Part shown: positions 34,004 through 42,750 of the stretch, one piece after another
How positions within the stretch are numbered: position 1 is the first letter of the stretch
How the letters are laid out: each line of letters starts with the position of its first letter
DNA from: Paenibacillus cymbidii
GTDB taxonomy: Bacteria > Bacillota > Bacilli > Paenibacillales > NBRC-103111
Assembly (NCBI RefSeq): GCF_004764705.1
Contig: NZ_SHLX01000054.1
Location: 1-50,059, forward strand
Reading direction: 5' to 3'
DNA length: 50,059 bases
Translations under genes and position numbers: made by a program
Notes under the pieces: model-generated
The model's input: only the letters and a program-made list of their open reading frames with translations
Told to the model about the DNA's origin: nothing
Databases searched by the model: none

Positions 34004-35395
34004 TCAGCCGAAGCGAAACGCAACGATGTCAACCAATCCGGAGCGTTTGCCGTCCATGCCTTCAATTGTCCATCTTCCGCCCCCGCCCCGGTTGACGCAA
34101 GGTAACCTCATCCCGTCGCGCAGCAGCCACGCTTCGACGAGCGTACGTCCGCCCGCGAGCTCGACGGCAAGCGGAAGCTCCATGTCCGGCGGCACATGCG
34201 CGTACCAGGTGTCGCCCTTGCGCGTCAGCGGAGCCTGGCTCGTTACGCTGCCGTCGCCCGGCTCCGCGCCGAAGATCGCTTCGCCGCTGTGCGCCATCCA
34301 GGACTTGACTTCCGCCAGTCGGTCGTACGCCGCCTGCGGCAATTCACCGTCGGCCCGCGGACCGACGTTGACGAGGAAGCTGCCTCCGTCCGCGCGTACG
34401 CGCGACAACGTCGCCAGCATCCATGCAGCGGGGCGGTAGCCCGCCGAAGAGGCGACATCGCCCCACCACGGGCCTTCCGGCCAAATGTCGCAATGCTCCC
34501 ACCAGCCGTCCGGCCTTGCGGTCGGCAGCCGGCATTCGAACGTGTCGAAATCGCCCGTCCCGTGCATGCGGCCATTGATAACGATCGCCGGCTGCATCTG
34601 GCGGATTTCCGCTACCGACATGGCCCCCGCTAAATCCCGGCCGCCGTCGAACCAGAGCAGGTCGACTCGGCCGTAATCCGTCAGCAGCTCGGTCAATTGC
34701 GCGCGAACGTACGCTTCATAACGCTGCTGCCAGTCCGCCGGTTTGGCCGGAAGCGCGATCGGCTCGTGATCGAGCCCGAAGTGGGCGCGCCCCGGAAACT
34801 TGATCGCGCCGTTGTCCTCGCCGCTGCCGTAGTGAAACGACATATAGAGCGCGTTAAAATGCCAGTCCGGCGGCGAAAAATAAAGCCCGACGCGCAAGCC
34901 GGTTCGGCGGCACGCGTCGACGAACCGGCGGACGTAGTCGCTGCCGTCCCCGTGCGTGCCCGTGTTGAAGCCGCCGTGCCGGCTCGGCCACATGGCGAAA
35001 CCGTCGTGATGCCGCGCCGTAAACACGGCGTATTGGCAACCCGCTTCGGCGGCGGCGGCCAGCCAGCGCTCCGGCTCGAACCGCTCGGGCCGGAACCGCT
35101 CGGCCAGCGCAAAATATTGCCTCGGCGGAATCGACTTCTCGAGGCCGAGCTTCATTTCCCACGGCTTGCCGTACAGCATGCCCCAGGACAAATCGATATC
35201 GCCGTGCACGGCGGAAATGCCGAAATGCACGAACAACCCCAGCGCCGCCTGCCCGAACCACAACGCGTCGGGATGGTCATTGCGCATGAAACCGTCATCA
35301 GTCGTTGCGGAGTCGGCCACGCCAATCAAAGCGTGCTGCCCCTCGGGCGCGTTCGTTTCCTGTGAATCGTTACGCTGCCGTTCTTTCTCTGCCAT
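34004..35395 (-). CDS. Alpha-L-fucosidase, glycoside hydrolase family 29
   Basis: A 463-residue enzyme that would release terminal alpha-L-fucose with retention. GH29 marks are clear: LGLFVHFGIS near residue 52, FTARHHDGFAMW near 125, and VDLLWFDGG near 244 with nucleophile Asp250. A later FLVNVGPRADG matches the family's LLNxGPxxDG. There is no signal peptide, so it acts on imported oligosaccharides. The start at 35395 was chosen because AAGGGGG lies eight bases upstream; the open frame extends 28 codons further with no ribosome binding site, through the palindrome at 35442. It is followed on the same strand by the repeat array and a sulfatase. Upstream lies a long simple-sequence tract. Confidence 0.92.
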   Translation of the reverse strand: MAEKERQRNDSQETNAPEGQHALIGVADSATTDDGFMRNDHPDALWFGQAALGLFVHFGISAVHGDIDLSWGMLYGKPWEMKLGLEKSIPPRQYFALAERFRPERFEPERWLAAAAEAGCQYAVFTARHHDGFAMWPSRHGGFNTGTHGDGSDYVRRFVDACRRTGLRVGLYFSPPDWHFNALYMSFHYGSGEDNGAIKFPGRAHFGLDHEPIALPAKPADWQQRYEAYVRAQLTELLTDYGRVDLLWFDGGRDLAGAMSVAEIRQMQPAIVINGRMHGTGDFDTFECRLPTARPDGWWEHCDIWPEGPWWGDVASSAGYRPAAWMLATLSRVRADGGSFLVNVGPRADGELPQAAYDRLAEVKSWMAHSGEAIFGAEPGDGSVTSQAPLTRKGDTWYAHVPPDMELPLAVELAGGRTLVEAWLLRDGMRLPCVNRGGGGRWTIEGMDGKRSGLVDIVAFRFG

Positions 35396-35441
35396 ACGGA
35401 ACGCCCCCTTGTCGTATATGGAATCTATTATCGATGCTCTC

Positions 35442-35457
35442 TCCACTGGGCAGTGGA
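35442..35457. promoter_or_regulatory. Palindrome upstream of the fucosidase gene
   Basis: TCCACTG, GG, CAGTGGA: 7-bp arms, 47 bp before the chosen start. A possible operator for a dimeric regulator. I find no convincing -35/-10 pair next to it. Confidence 0.35.
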
Positions 35458-35533
35458 AGTTCTCGTCAATAATGGGCACCTGGCAGATCCGCTATTGAAC
35501 AAATCGTTACCCTGCGCCTACTCAACGTCTGTA

Positions 35534-35942
35534 TCTGCTTCTACTTCTACTTCTGCTTCTACTTCTGCTTCTGCTTCTGCTTCTGCTTCTGCTTCTACTT
35601 CTACTTCTGCTTCTGCTTCTGCTTCTACTTCTACTTCTACTTCTGCTTCTGCTTCTGTTTCTGCTTCTGCTTCTGCTTCTACTTCTACTTCTACTTCTAC
35701 TTCTACTTCTACTTCTGCTTCTACTTCTGCTTCTACTTCTACTCTACTTCTACTTCTACTTCTGCTTCTGTTTCTGCTTCTGCTTCTGCTTCTGCTTCTG
35801 CTTCTACTTCTACTTCTACTTCTACTTCTACTTCTACTTCTGCTTCTACTTCTGCTTCTACTTCTGCTTCTACTTCTGCTTCTACTTCTGCTTCTGCTTC
35901 TGCTTCTGCTTCTGCTTCTGCTTCTGCTTCTACTTCTACTGC
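35534..35942. repeat. 409-bp hexanucleotide tract (CTTCTR)n
   Basis: About 68 units of CTTCTA or CTTCTG in irregular order. There are two CTGTTT deviants, at about 35650 and 35769, and one 5-base unit (CTCTA) near 35743. The deviants lie 119 bp apart, which is 20 units minus the missing base, so part of the tract looks like a duplicated segment. The frame across it on the plus strand is an artefact: Ser/Thr/Ala, then poly-Leu after the one-base slip, and no ribosome binding site. It lies upstream of the fucosidase promoter region. Confidence 0.9.
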
Positions 35943-35984
35943 ATTAATACGCTAAAATTTGACCAAAACGGCCGATTGGGGCAA

Positions 35985-36117
35985 CTTAAATGCAAAAATA
36001 CGTTTAGCCCACACCCATTTCCCAACAATCGGGATGTTCCAACGATTGTAAATGCATTTTTGCACTTAAACTAATCGAGTGTACATCGCAGCATTTAAGT
36101 GCATTTTTGCGCTTAAA
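35985..36117. repeat. Three hairpins of a second intergenic family (TTAAGTGC type)
   Basis: Hairpin-forming stretches with arms like TTTAAGTGC and GCGCTTAAA around a run of A or T: about 35985-36006, 36048-36071 (TAAATGC, loop ATTTTT, GCACTTAAA) and 36093-36117 (TTTAAGTGC, loop ATTTTT, GCGCTTAAA). They differ from the AATAGCC family. No gene is visible here. Confidence 0.55.
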
Positions 36118-36120
36118 CCA

Positions 36121-36247
36121 CTTCAACCAGTTCAACCACTTCAACCACTTCAACCACTTCAACTGCTTCAACTACTTTAACTGCTTCAACTACTTTATCT
36201 GCTTCAACTACCTTATCTGCTTACAACTACTTTAACTGCTTAAATTA
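36121..36247. repeat. Degenerate 9-bp tandem repeat (CTTCAACYR)n
   Basis: About 14 units of 9 bp: first CTTCAACCA, then alternating CTTCAACTA and CTTTAACTG, which gives an 18-bp higher-order period. One unit has an extra base. From its end to 36435 I see no gene or motif. Confidence 0.75.
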
Positions 36248-36435
36248 CCATCAACCTTCGCCAAAGCGCTGTTTTTAACCAAAAAGCAACTCCCCGCGTA
36301 TGCTTGGCGCACCTACGCACCTGCTTGCTCGCCTCCGCATTTTGCCCGCTCCACGCCCGCTCGCCAGAATGTCCGTTTTGCTGCCGTAGCCGTGCAGAGG
36401 CAAGTCGAGAGGTCCCCACTTCCTAGCTCTCCTCC

Positions 36436-36628
36436 AAAATAGCCCACAAAAAATGGCTTATTCGCTCACTTTCCGGCGCTGCGTGGGAAATAGCCAGTGA
36501 AATCACTGGCTATTCGCCCCCAACAGCCTTAAAACCGCCCGTTTCACCGAAATAGCCAGTGAAATCACTGACTATTCCGGCACTCCCCTCCATTTTAATT
36601 GAAATAGGCAATTAAACATGGCCTATTT
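36436..36628 (-). repeat. Four-hairpin composite intergenic element, copy C (inverted relative to copy B)
   Basis: On the minus strand, hairpins begin at 36627 (AATAGGCC...GCCTATT), 36576 (AATAGTCAGTG, loop ATTT, CACTGGCTATT), 36514 (AATAGCCAGTG, loop ATTT, CACTGGCTATT) and 36462 (AATAAGCC...GGGCTATT). Spacings are 51, 62 and 52, the same as copy B, and unit order and type agree one for one. It begins 14 bp past the stop of the lyase gene, in that gene's direction of transcription. Confidence 0.8.
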
Positions 36629-36642
36629 CACCAACCTCCATC

Positions 36643-39600
36643 TCAGCGGGCCAGCATCGACGCCGGAATCGCCTGCCGGGTAAGGCCCGGCCCGGAAAGA
36701 TCAAGCTGCGGCGTCGTTCCCGGCCAGATGCGCGGCAGCACGCCAGGCGAATTATAGGCGCCCAGGGAATCGCCGCGATAATCGACGTAACGGACGACGA
36801 ACGGATGCAGCCCCTGCTGAAGCGACACCGACCAAGTACCGAACGCTTGCTTGCGCGTGATCGGGTACCACTGTTCGCCGCCGACGAACACCTGCAGGTC
36901 GTAGCCGGTCATATTGTTCGGCAGCAGCCATTCCTGCGGCGCATAGAACGTGTACACGCCGCTTGCCGGCACATCCAGATAGCCGCTGTATTCGAAGGCG
37001 TACGAATCGTCCGTCGCTTTGGCGGCGAAATCGAACAGTCCGTTTGCGTCGCCTTCCTGAACCGGCGTCATCCGATCCATCCGGATCATCATGTCCTTCC
37101 AGTCGCCTTCGTAATACCGGTAATGCAGCCCGCCGTCGTAGACGGAAGCGGTCACCGCCTCTTGCATCGGCTGCTTCGTGAACACGGCGCGCCGAACCGG
37201 ACTGGCCGTCGTGCCGCTGACCGTATCCGGCACTTCCGTGACCCCGTAGCGGAACGCGCGTGCCTTGACGACGGTCGTGTCCGTCAGCGTGATCGGCCCG
37301 CCATACAGTGCCGACGTCGGCGTCGGATCGCTGCCGTCCGTCGTATAGCGGATCGACACGCCATCCGTCGCGTCGCTCATCGTCACCTGCACCTGATCGG
37401 TGAAAACGTCCGCACCCGGCGCGATCTGCACTTCGGCGACCGGCTTGTAGATCGGCTTCATGCCGCCGACCACGCCATCCGTGCCGATAGCAAACTCAAA
37501 ATCCTGCTTCACCGCGCCGCCGCCGTATACGCTCAGCGTCACGACGCCAAGCGCCATGCCTTTGGCCGAACCGTCCATCTCCTTGACGAGCAGCAGCGAT
37601 TCGCCCTGTACGGACACGCCGTCCAGCGCCAATGGCCGATCACCGTCGGCGGCGGCCTGGTACAGCACGGTCCGACCGTCCGCAAGCGTCGCCTTGAAGC
37701 CGGCGATGCCGTCGCCGTTCCGCTCCTCGATCGTTTCGATGTCGGTTCCTACCGTCTCCCTCGGCACGATCAGGCTGATCAGCGCTTGATCGCCATTGCC
37801 GCCGAACGTTGTGCCGAACCGGTAAAAGTCGGATACATTATACAGGTTCGTATCGTCAACATTTTCCACTGCGCCGGCTGCTTCCAGCGGCGACGTGCCG
37901 AACTGATAAATCGACAGATTGGCAATGCCGCTGTCATTCGTGCGCAGCTTCGCCGTACGACCGGCGTCGTCCACTTGCACATCGTCAAACACCTTGTAGG
38001 TGCCGCTGCGGGAACCGGCATCCTTTGAGGGGAGCCGCCAGTTAAGCGTGTACTCGTGCGCGGCATCGGACGTCAACCGATCCGTCACGATCCATAGGCC
38101 GGCATCGCGCGCAAACTGCAGCACCCGCCCGTGGCCGACGTCATCCGTTCCCGAAGCCCCTCCGTAGTGGCCGTTATATTGGCCTTCCGTTAATACAAAC
38201 GCATCCGATTCATGCCAGCGCAAGTCGGCCGGCTCATCCCATGCCGATACGAGCACCTGGCGATGACCCCACGACGGAATGCCGTAGCTGGGATTTTGCT
38301 GCATGCCGTCCACCAGCAGCGGCGACTTGATGTTGTCGTAAGCGCCGACCTCGCCGGGGACGATCATATCCTGGCCGTAAGCGGCAATGGTCAGCATATT
38401 GTTGGCGGCATTGTGGAAACTGTAATTGCCCGTATGACTGGAGCTGAACAGGAACGCGCGCTGATCCGTCCGCTCCCACCCGTCGCGAATAAACGAATAA
38501 CCGCCGTACGGGTACCACTCGGACTCAAAAGTCGGCACCTGGGCCCCTGCCGTCCCCCGCGCAATCGCCATAATCGCCGCGATATTCGGATCGTTCAGCG
38601 CCTCCGGCAAAGCATTTTGCAGCAGCTCCTGCACGGTGGCCGTCCAGTCGCGCAGATCGATGCGGTAACCCGCCGGGTATTTGCCGTCCGGCGTTAACGC
38701 ACCCGCCATCAGCCTCGCCCGGCTCCACAAGTGCTCCTCCAGCTCCGCCTGCTTGTCGCCTTCGATCAATTCCGGCTGCATCGCCAGAATGCCCGGCAGC
38801 GCCGCCCCGGCGCCGAAACGCAAGTATTCGCGGTTGTAGGAGATCGATTGCTCCGCTTCGCTGCCATCCGGCATCATCATCGTTGTCGCATAATCTTCCA
38901 TCTTGCGCATGCCCTCGCGTAAATAAACGGCTGTATCCTTGAACTCGCCGAGCAGCAAGCCGTTCGCGATCAGCGAAGTAAATTCGCCTGTCGTCCAGTT
39001 CTGCGGATTCGACTTCGCGTATGTGATCGTTGTCGGCGGATATTCTTCCACCAGCTTGAGCATCACCCGGGCGAGCGTTGCGGGCGGCATTCCCTCCCCG
39101 TCCTCGGGCAACATCTTAGCGATCAATCGCAGCAGTTTCACATGCATATTGACGATACCGGCGCCATTCGAATCTTTGTCGCTCACATTCTGCGGCAAGA
39201 TCGAGTCGAAGCCGTCGGCGTGCTGCGCCCAGTCGTCGATGTATTCGGCCCATTTATCCAGATAAGACAGATTGTCTGTCTTCAGGAACCGATCGATAAG
39301 CGGAACAAACTGCAACGGATGCCACATGTAGACATTGTATAGTACCGTCGTATAGTCAAAAGGCTGCTCCAGTTCGCCATAATGCCAGTTGATCTCTCCG
39401 GGCTCGCCGATCTTTGTCTTCCCATTGTCCGTCGAGATGACTTCGTAAAGCAGTTCCTCGGCATTGTTGCCGATCGACGCAAGTGCCCCCGAGAACAAAG
39501 AACTGTCCCAGTTCAAATCGGGCAACGCACGCAATTTGGTCATAAAATAACTGCGGAACTCGACCAAGGCTTGCTCGTATTGGCCGTTCGCAACAAGCAT

Positions 39601-42600
39601 ACGGAATGTCGCCAGTTCGGGCACATCGTCGACCAGCGCCTCGTTCAGCCGTTTCGCCAGCTTCTCCAGCTCAGCCGCATCGTTGCGAGCCGCATAAGAG
39701 GCCGCTTGTTCGCTCACATCGTCCGGAGCAGGCGCCGTTGCCGCGATCGTAAATGCCGGCTTTCTGATGCCGTATCTGGCGTCTGCCAGCGCATCCAGCA
39801 ACGCGCCTTCCGTCCCCGGGTCGAAAATGGCCGGTTGATCGCTGATGACCCATACCCGGCGCGCGTCATCCTGGAACAAGTACTTGCCGAAAGCTTCGGC
39901 AACGTCCCCTACCGGCACATACAGGTCGCCGAATTCACCCAGAAATGCAGGCTCAGCGAGCGGAACGGACACGCTGTTGACCGTCATCGCCGATTGCCCC
40001 GCCGTCAGCGCCAAGGTCGTGCCGGAGCCCGTCATCGTCAACGCGCCGGTACCTGCGTCCCAACTGTAGACAACCCCAAGCACATTCGCAAGGAAGGCAA
40101 CCGGAGCCATCGCCACACCGTCTTCCAGCACGGGACGGACGGAGCTGTGTTCGGTGTCGATCGCCTCCCGTTTGTTATTCACATAGCCGTACAGCCCTCC
40201 CTCGTACAACACGGAAGCATCTGTCAACTTGGTTATCAAATCGGGTGCGTAGTACTGGGTGTTTTCCACTACCTCCGCAATCTCCGCGCCGACTTCGTTT
40301 GCCGCACGCACGGACGATTTGCCGATAACCCGCGTATCATCCAGATAGAACGCTGCGGAATCGCTTCCCGAGACGGTACCGGTGATCCGCCGCTCCACAT
40401 TTTTGATGCCGCTGCCGTAATTGTTCGTCTGTCCCAGCGCATTAACAATCGGCAGCTTGCGGTTTGTGCTCGATTCGAGCAGTTCGCTGTGATCCAGATC
40501 GATGATGTAAATATCATGAGTGCCATACACCGTGTTGACAACGCTAATGATTTTGTACCAGACATCGTTCTTCAGCAGACCGGCTGCCAGTTGCTCTTCA
40601 CCAGACCCGCCGGCGCGATTCGTAACGTAGACGCCTGGCGAATTGCCGGGGCCGCGGATATTCCATAGATTCACAGCATTATTGCCATTCTGGAGCCGAA
40701 GCAGCGCCGTGTAGGCGATGCTGCTCCCCGTTCCTTCGAAGCGCAGCTTCTGCTCCATGATCAACGTCCCCCTGGCGGGAACAGCGAACGCGACATTCGT
40801 AGGGAGAAAACCGCTCGTATTGCTTGTCGCAAACGTTTCTTTGGCTACCAGGTTGCCGGAATGACCGGAATCGGGATCTGCGGCAACGGTTACATGATAG
40901 CCCGGGGCAGTATGAATCGGTTCCCCGACGGAATGGCTTTGATACGTTTCCTCATAGTAGACGGTAACGACATCCATCATGATCGCATCCAGCCGTCCGG
41001 TAAATGCCGTTTTGTCCGTGCCGGACGGCAACGTGGCGACGACAACGCGGGCCGTCTCGTAATCGGAAGCCGCCAGCGTCAGTTCGGCCTTGGCGACAGC
41101 TGCGCTTGAAACATCCATCGCGATCGCATCCAGCCGCCCGGTCAATGCCGTTTTGACCGTGCCGGACGGCAGCGCGCCGACGGCAGCGCGGGCCGCCTCG
41201 TAATCGGAAGCCGCCAGCGACGTCTCGGCCTTGGCGACAGCAGCCGTTGCGGTTGTTTCTTTAACAGCCGTGTCGATCGCATCCAGCCGCGCGGTCAATG
41301 CCGTCTTGGCCGTGCCGGACGGCAGCTTGCCGACCTCAGTGCGGGCCGTATTGTAATCGGTAGCATTATGTGTCTGTTCGGCCTTGACGACAGCAGCCGT
41401 CGCGGTTGCGACTGACACATCCGTCTCGATCGCATCCAGCCGCGCGGTCAATGCCGTTTTGTCCGTGCCGGACGGCAGCGTGGCGACGGCAGCGCGGGCC
41501 GCATTGTAATCGGAAGTCGTCAGTGTCAGTTCGGCCTTGGCGACAGCAGCCGTTACGCTTGGGACGATCATCACGGATATCCGCGCTTCCAAATCGCTCT
41601 TCCAATCGCCGGCTGCCAACCCGGCCGTTGCCGTTGTTGCGGCTTGCAGATCGGACAACAGGAAGCTGCGCTCGGCGCGAATCACTTTCCACTCCGCCGC
41701 TACGTAAGGCGCTTGCCACAGCTCGTCGTATACAGCAGCCAGCCGCCCCTCCAGCGCGGTTCGCTCCGCGCCTGCCGGCAAGCCAACAACCGTGCTTGCT
41801 GCCGCGTCATAATCGGCCTGACTCTTGCTGTCTTCCGCTTCTTCCACCTGCATCAGCGCCAGCGTCGAATCGCCGATCGTGATCAGCAGCCGGTCGTCCA
41901 GATAAACGGCCGCCGTCGTCGTTGTCGTGCCGATCAGCCGCGGGGCGAGCTGCTTGAAGCCTGCCGCATAAGAGATCGGGCCGCTCCCATCCTGATACGG
42001 CAACAAACGGCCGATTTCCTTGTAGATCGGGTAGCCGTCCCGGTCTTTCAGATAAATATCGAATGTGGCCGCAGACGTATGAAGGACAATTGTAACCGTA
42101 TACCATTCATTGGAACGCAATTGACCGGCCGTCAGCACATTGACCGTTCCCACGCCCGAGCCGTCGGCCGGCGTCAGAAACAAGCCCGGGGTACTGTGGC
42201 TCGGCCCCTGAAGCCGCCAAATCGGAACGAGCTTGTTGCCCGTTGTGGTACGCATCGACAAGCCGTAGCTGATGCTGGAACCGGAGCCCTCGAAACGAAC
42301 CCGCTCCTCCATTACCAGTTGACCGGCAAAGCCGGTAACGTCGTTGCTCAGCAAGAAGCCCGTCGCAGCGACGGCTGGCACCTCCAGGCGGGCGACCTGA
42401 TTGCCGGCATCTTGCGGATCCTTGGCGACGGTGATGGCGATTGCGTTTGCTTCGATGACAGAACCGAGCGTTTTCGATTCATACGTTTCGTAGACTTTGG
42501 TGGTGACAGGGACCGGTGGGGTGCGCCCGACCGCTGCGAATGAAGGAGTTGGAGCCAACGAAGAGAGAAGTCCGGCGATCAGACAAGCGACAAGCACACG

Positions 42601-42627
42601 ACAAAGCTTCTCGCGAAATACAGACAC
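36643..42627 (-). CDS. Giant secreted heparinase II/III-like lyase candidate with repeats, CBM-like and PA14-like domains
   Basis: A 1994-residue exported protein. The GTG start at 42627 lies eight bases after AAGGAGG; the frame is open further upstream without a ribosome binding site. The signal peptide ends near PSFAA. In order: a concanavalin-like module (about 32-259); six alanine-rich helical repeats of 42-44 residues (about 259-545, ASDYxxARxxVxxLPSGTxKTAL); a second concanavalin-like module (550-775); a copper-amine-oxidase-N-like segment (820-932, APVAFLANVLGVVYSWD); an alpha-helical toroid-like region (975-1355); a heparinase II/III-like beta region (1362-1690) with HTGNYSFHNAANNMLTIAAYG, whose His residues sit where the family has catalytic or metal His; a CHB_HEX-C-like Ig domain (about 1732-1809, IRYTTDGSDPTPTSALY); and a PA14-like domain (1825-1950, HYRYYEGDW). 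It likely cleaves a uronic-acid polysaccharide outside the cell; the substrate is unknown. It is the last gene of block 4. Confidence 0.82.
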   Translation of the reverse strand: MSVFREKLCRVLVACLIAGLLSSLAPTPSFAAVGRTPPVPVTTKVYETYESKTLGSVIEANAIAITVAKDPQDAGNQVARLEVPAVAATGFLLSNDVTGFAGQLVMEERVRFEGSGSSISYGLSMRTTTGNKLVPIWRLQGPSHSTPGLFLTPADGSGVGTVNVLTAGQLRSNEWYTVTIVLHTSAATFDIYLKDRDGYPIYKEIGRLLPYQDGSGPISYAAGFKQLAPRLIGTTTTTAAVYLDDRLLITIGDSTLALMQVEEAEDSKSQADYDAAASTVVGLPAGAERTALEGRLAAVYDELWQAPYVAAEWKVIRAERSFLLSDLQAATTATAGLAAGDWKSDLEARISVMIVPSVTAAVAKAELTLTTSDYNAARAAVATLPSGTDKTALTARLDAIETDVSVATATAAVVKAEQTHNATDYNTARTEVGKLPSGTAKTALTARLDAIDTAVKETTATAAVAKAETSLAASDYEAARAAVGALPSGTVKTALTGRLDAIAMDVSSAAVAKAELTLAASDYETARVVVATLPSGTDKTAFTGRLDAIMMDVVTVYYEETYQSHSVGEPIHTAPGYHVTVAADPDSGHSGNLVAKETFATSNTSGFLPTNVAFAVPARGTLIMEQKLRFEGTGSSIAYTALLRLQNGNNAVNLWNIRGPGNSPGVYVTNRAGGSGEEQLAAGLLKNDVWYKIISVVNTVYGTHDIYIIDLDHSELLESSTNRKLPIVNALGQTNNYGSGIKNVERRITGTVSGSDSAAFYLDDTRVIGKSSVRAANEVGAEIAEVVENTQYYAPDLITKLTDASVLYEGGLYGYVNNKREAIDTEHSSVRPVLEDGVAMAPVAFLANVLGVVYSWDAGTGALTMTGSGTTLALTAGQSAMTVNSVSVPLAEPAFLGEFGDLYVPVGDVAEAFGKYLFQDDARRVWVISDQPAIFDPGTEGALLDALADARYGIRKPAFTIAATAPAPDDVSEQAASYAARNDAAELEKLAKRLNEALVDDVPELATFRMLVANGQYEQALVEFRSYFMTKLRALPDLNWDSSLFSGALASIGNNAEELLYEVISTDNGKTKIGEPGEINWHYGELEQPFDYTTVLYNVYMWHPLQFVPLIDRFLKTDNLSYLDKWAEYIDDWAQHADGFDSILPQNVSDKDSNGAGIVNMHVKLLRLIAKMLPEDGEGMPPATLARVMLKLVEEYPPTTITYAKSNPQNWTTGEFTSLIANGLLLGEFKDTAVYLREGMRKMEDYATTMMMPDGSEAEQSISYNREYLRFGAGAALPGILAMQPELIEGDKQAELEEHLWSRARLMAGALTPDGKYPAGYRIDLRDWTATVQELLQNALPEALNDPNIAAIMAIARGTAGAQVPTFESEWYPYGGYSFIRDGWERTDQRAFLFSSSHTGNYSFHNAANNMLTIAAYGQDMIVPGEVGAYDNIKSPLLVDGMQQNPSYGIPSWGHRQVLVSAWDEPADLRWHESDAFVLTEGQYNGHYGGASGTDDVGHGRVLQFARDAGLWIVTDRLTSDAAHEYTLNWRLPSKDAGSRSGTYKVFDDVQVDDAGRTAKLRTNDSGIANLSIYQFGTSPLEAAGAVENVDDTNLYNVSDFYRFGTTFGGNGDQALISLIVPRETVGTDIETIEERNGDGIAGFKATLADGRTVLYQAAADGDRPLALDGVSVQGESLLLVKEMDGSAKGMALGVVTLSVYGGGAVKQDFEFAIGTDGVVGGMKPIYKPVAEVQIAPGADVFTDQVQVTMSDATDGVSIRYTTDGSDPTPTSALYGGPITLTDTTVVKARAFRYGVTEVPDTVSGTTASPVRRAVFTKQPMQEAVTASVYDGGLHYRYYEGDWKDMMIRMDRMTPVQEGDANGLFDFAAKATDDSYAFEYSGYLDVPASGVYTFYAPQEWLLPNNMTGYDLQVFVGGEQWYPITRKQAFGTWSVSLQQGLHPFVVRYVDYRGDSLGAYNSPGVLPRIWPGTTPQLDLSGPGLTRQAIPASMLAR

Positions 42628-42690
42628 GATCGATTCCTCCTTAAAAGTAAGGTCATGCGATACGTCCCGTTCCACATCATGCGACTTGGG

Positions 42691-42710
42691 TTGCTCCCGC
42701 ACGGGAGCAA
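42691..42710 (-). other. Intercistronic stem-loop between binding protein and lyase, block 4
   Basis: TTGCTCCC, loop GCAC, GGGAGCAA: a perfect 8-bp stem (9 if the central G-C closes) in the gap of 123 bases. No T run follows on the minus strand. Third case here of a hairpin between a binding-protein gene and its secreted enzyme. Confidence 0.5.
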
Positions 42711-42750
42711 GAGGGCTGCGACCGCCAGCCCCCTCCACTCTTCCCGTTGA

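Noticed and set aside
35453..35947. Open frame over the CTTCTR tract as a Ser/Thr-rich, Leu-rich protein gene
   Set aside because: The product is only the translation of a simple repeat, switching from Ser/Thr/Ala to poly-Leu at a one-base slip, with no ribosome binding site.
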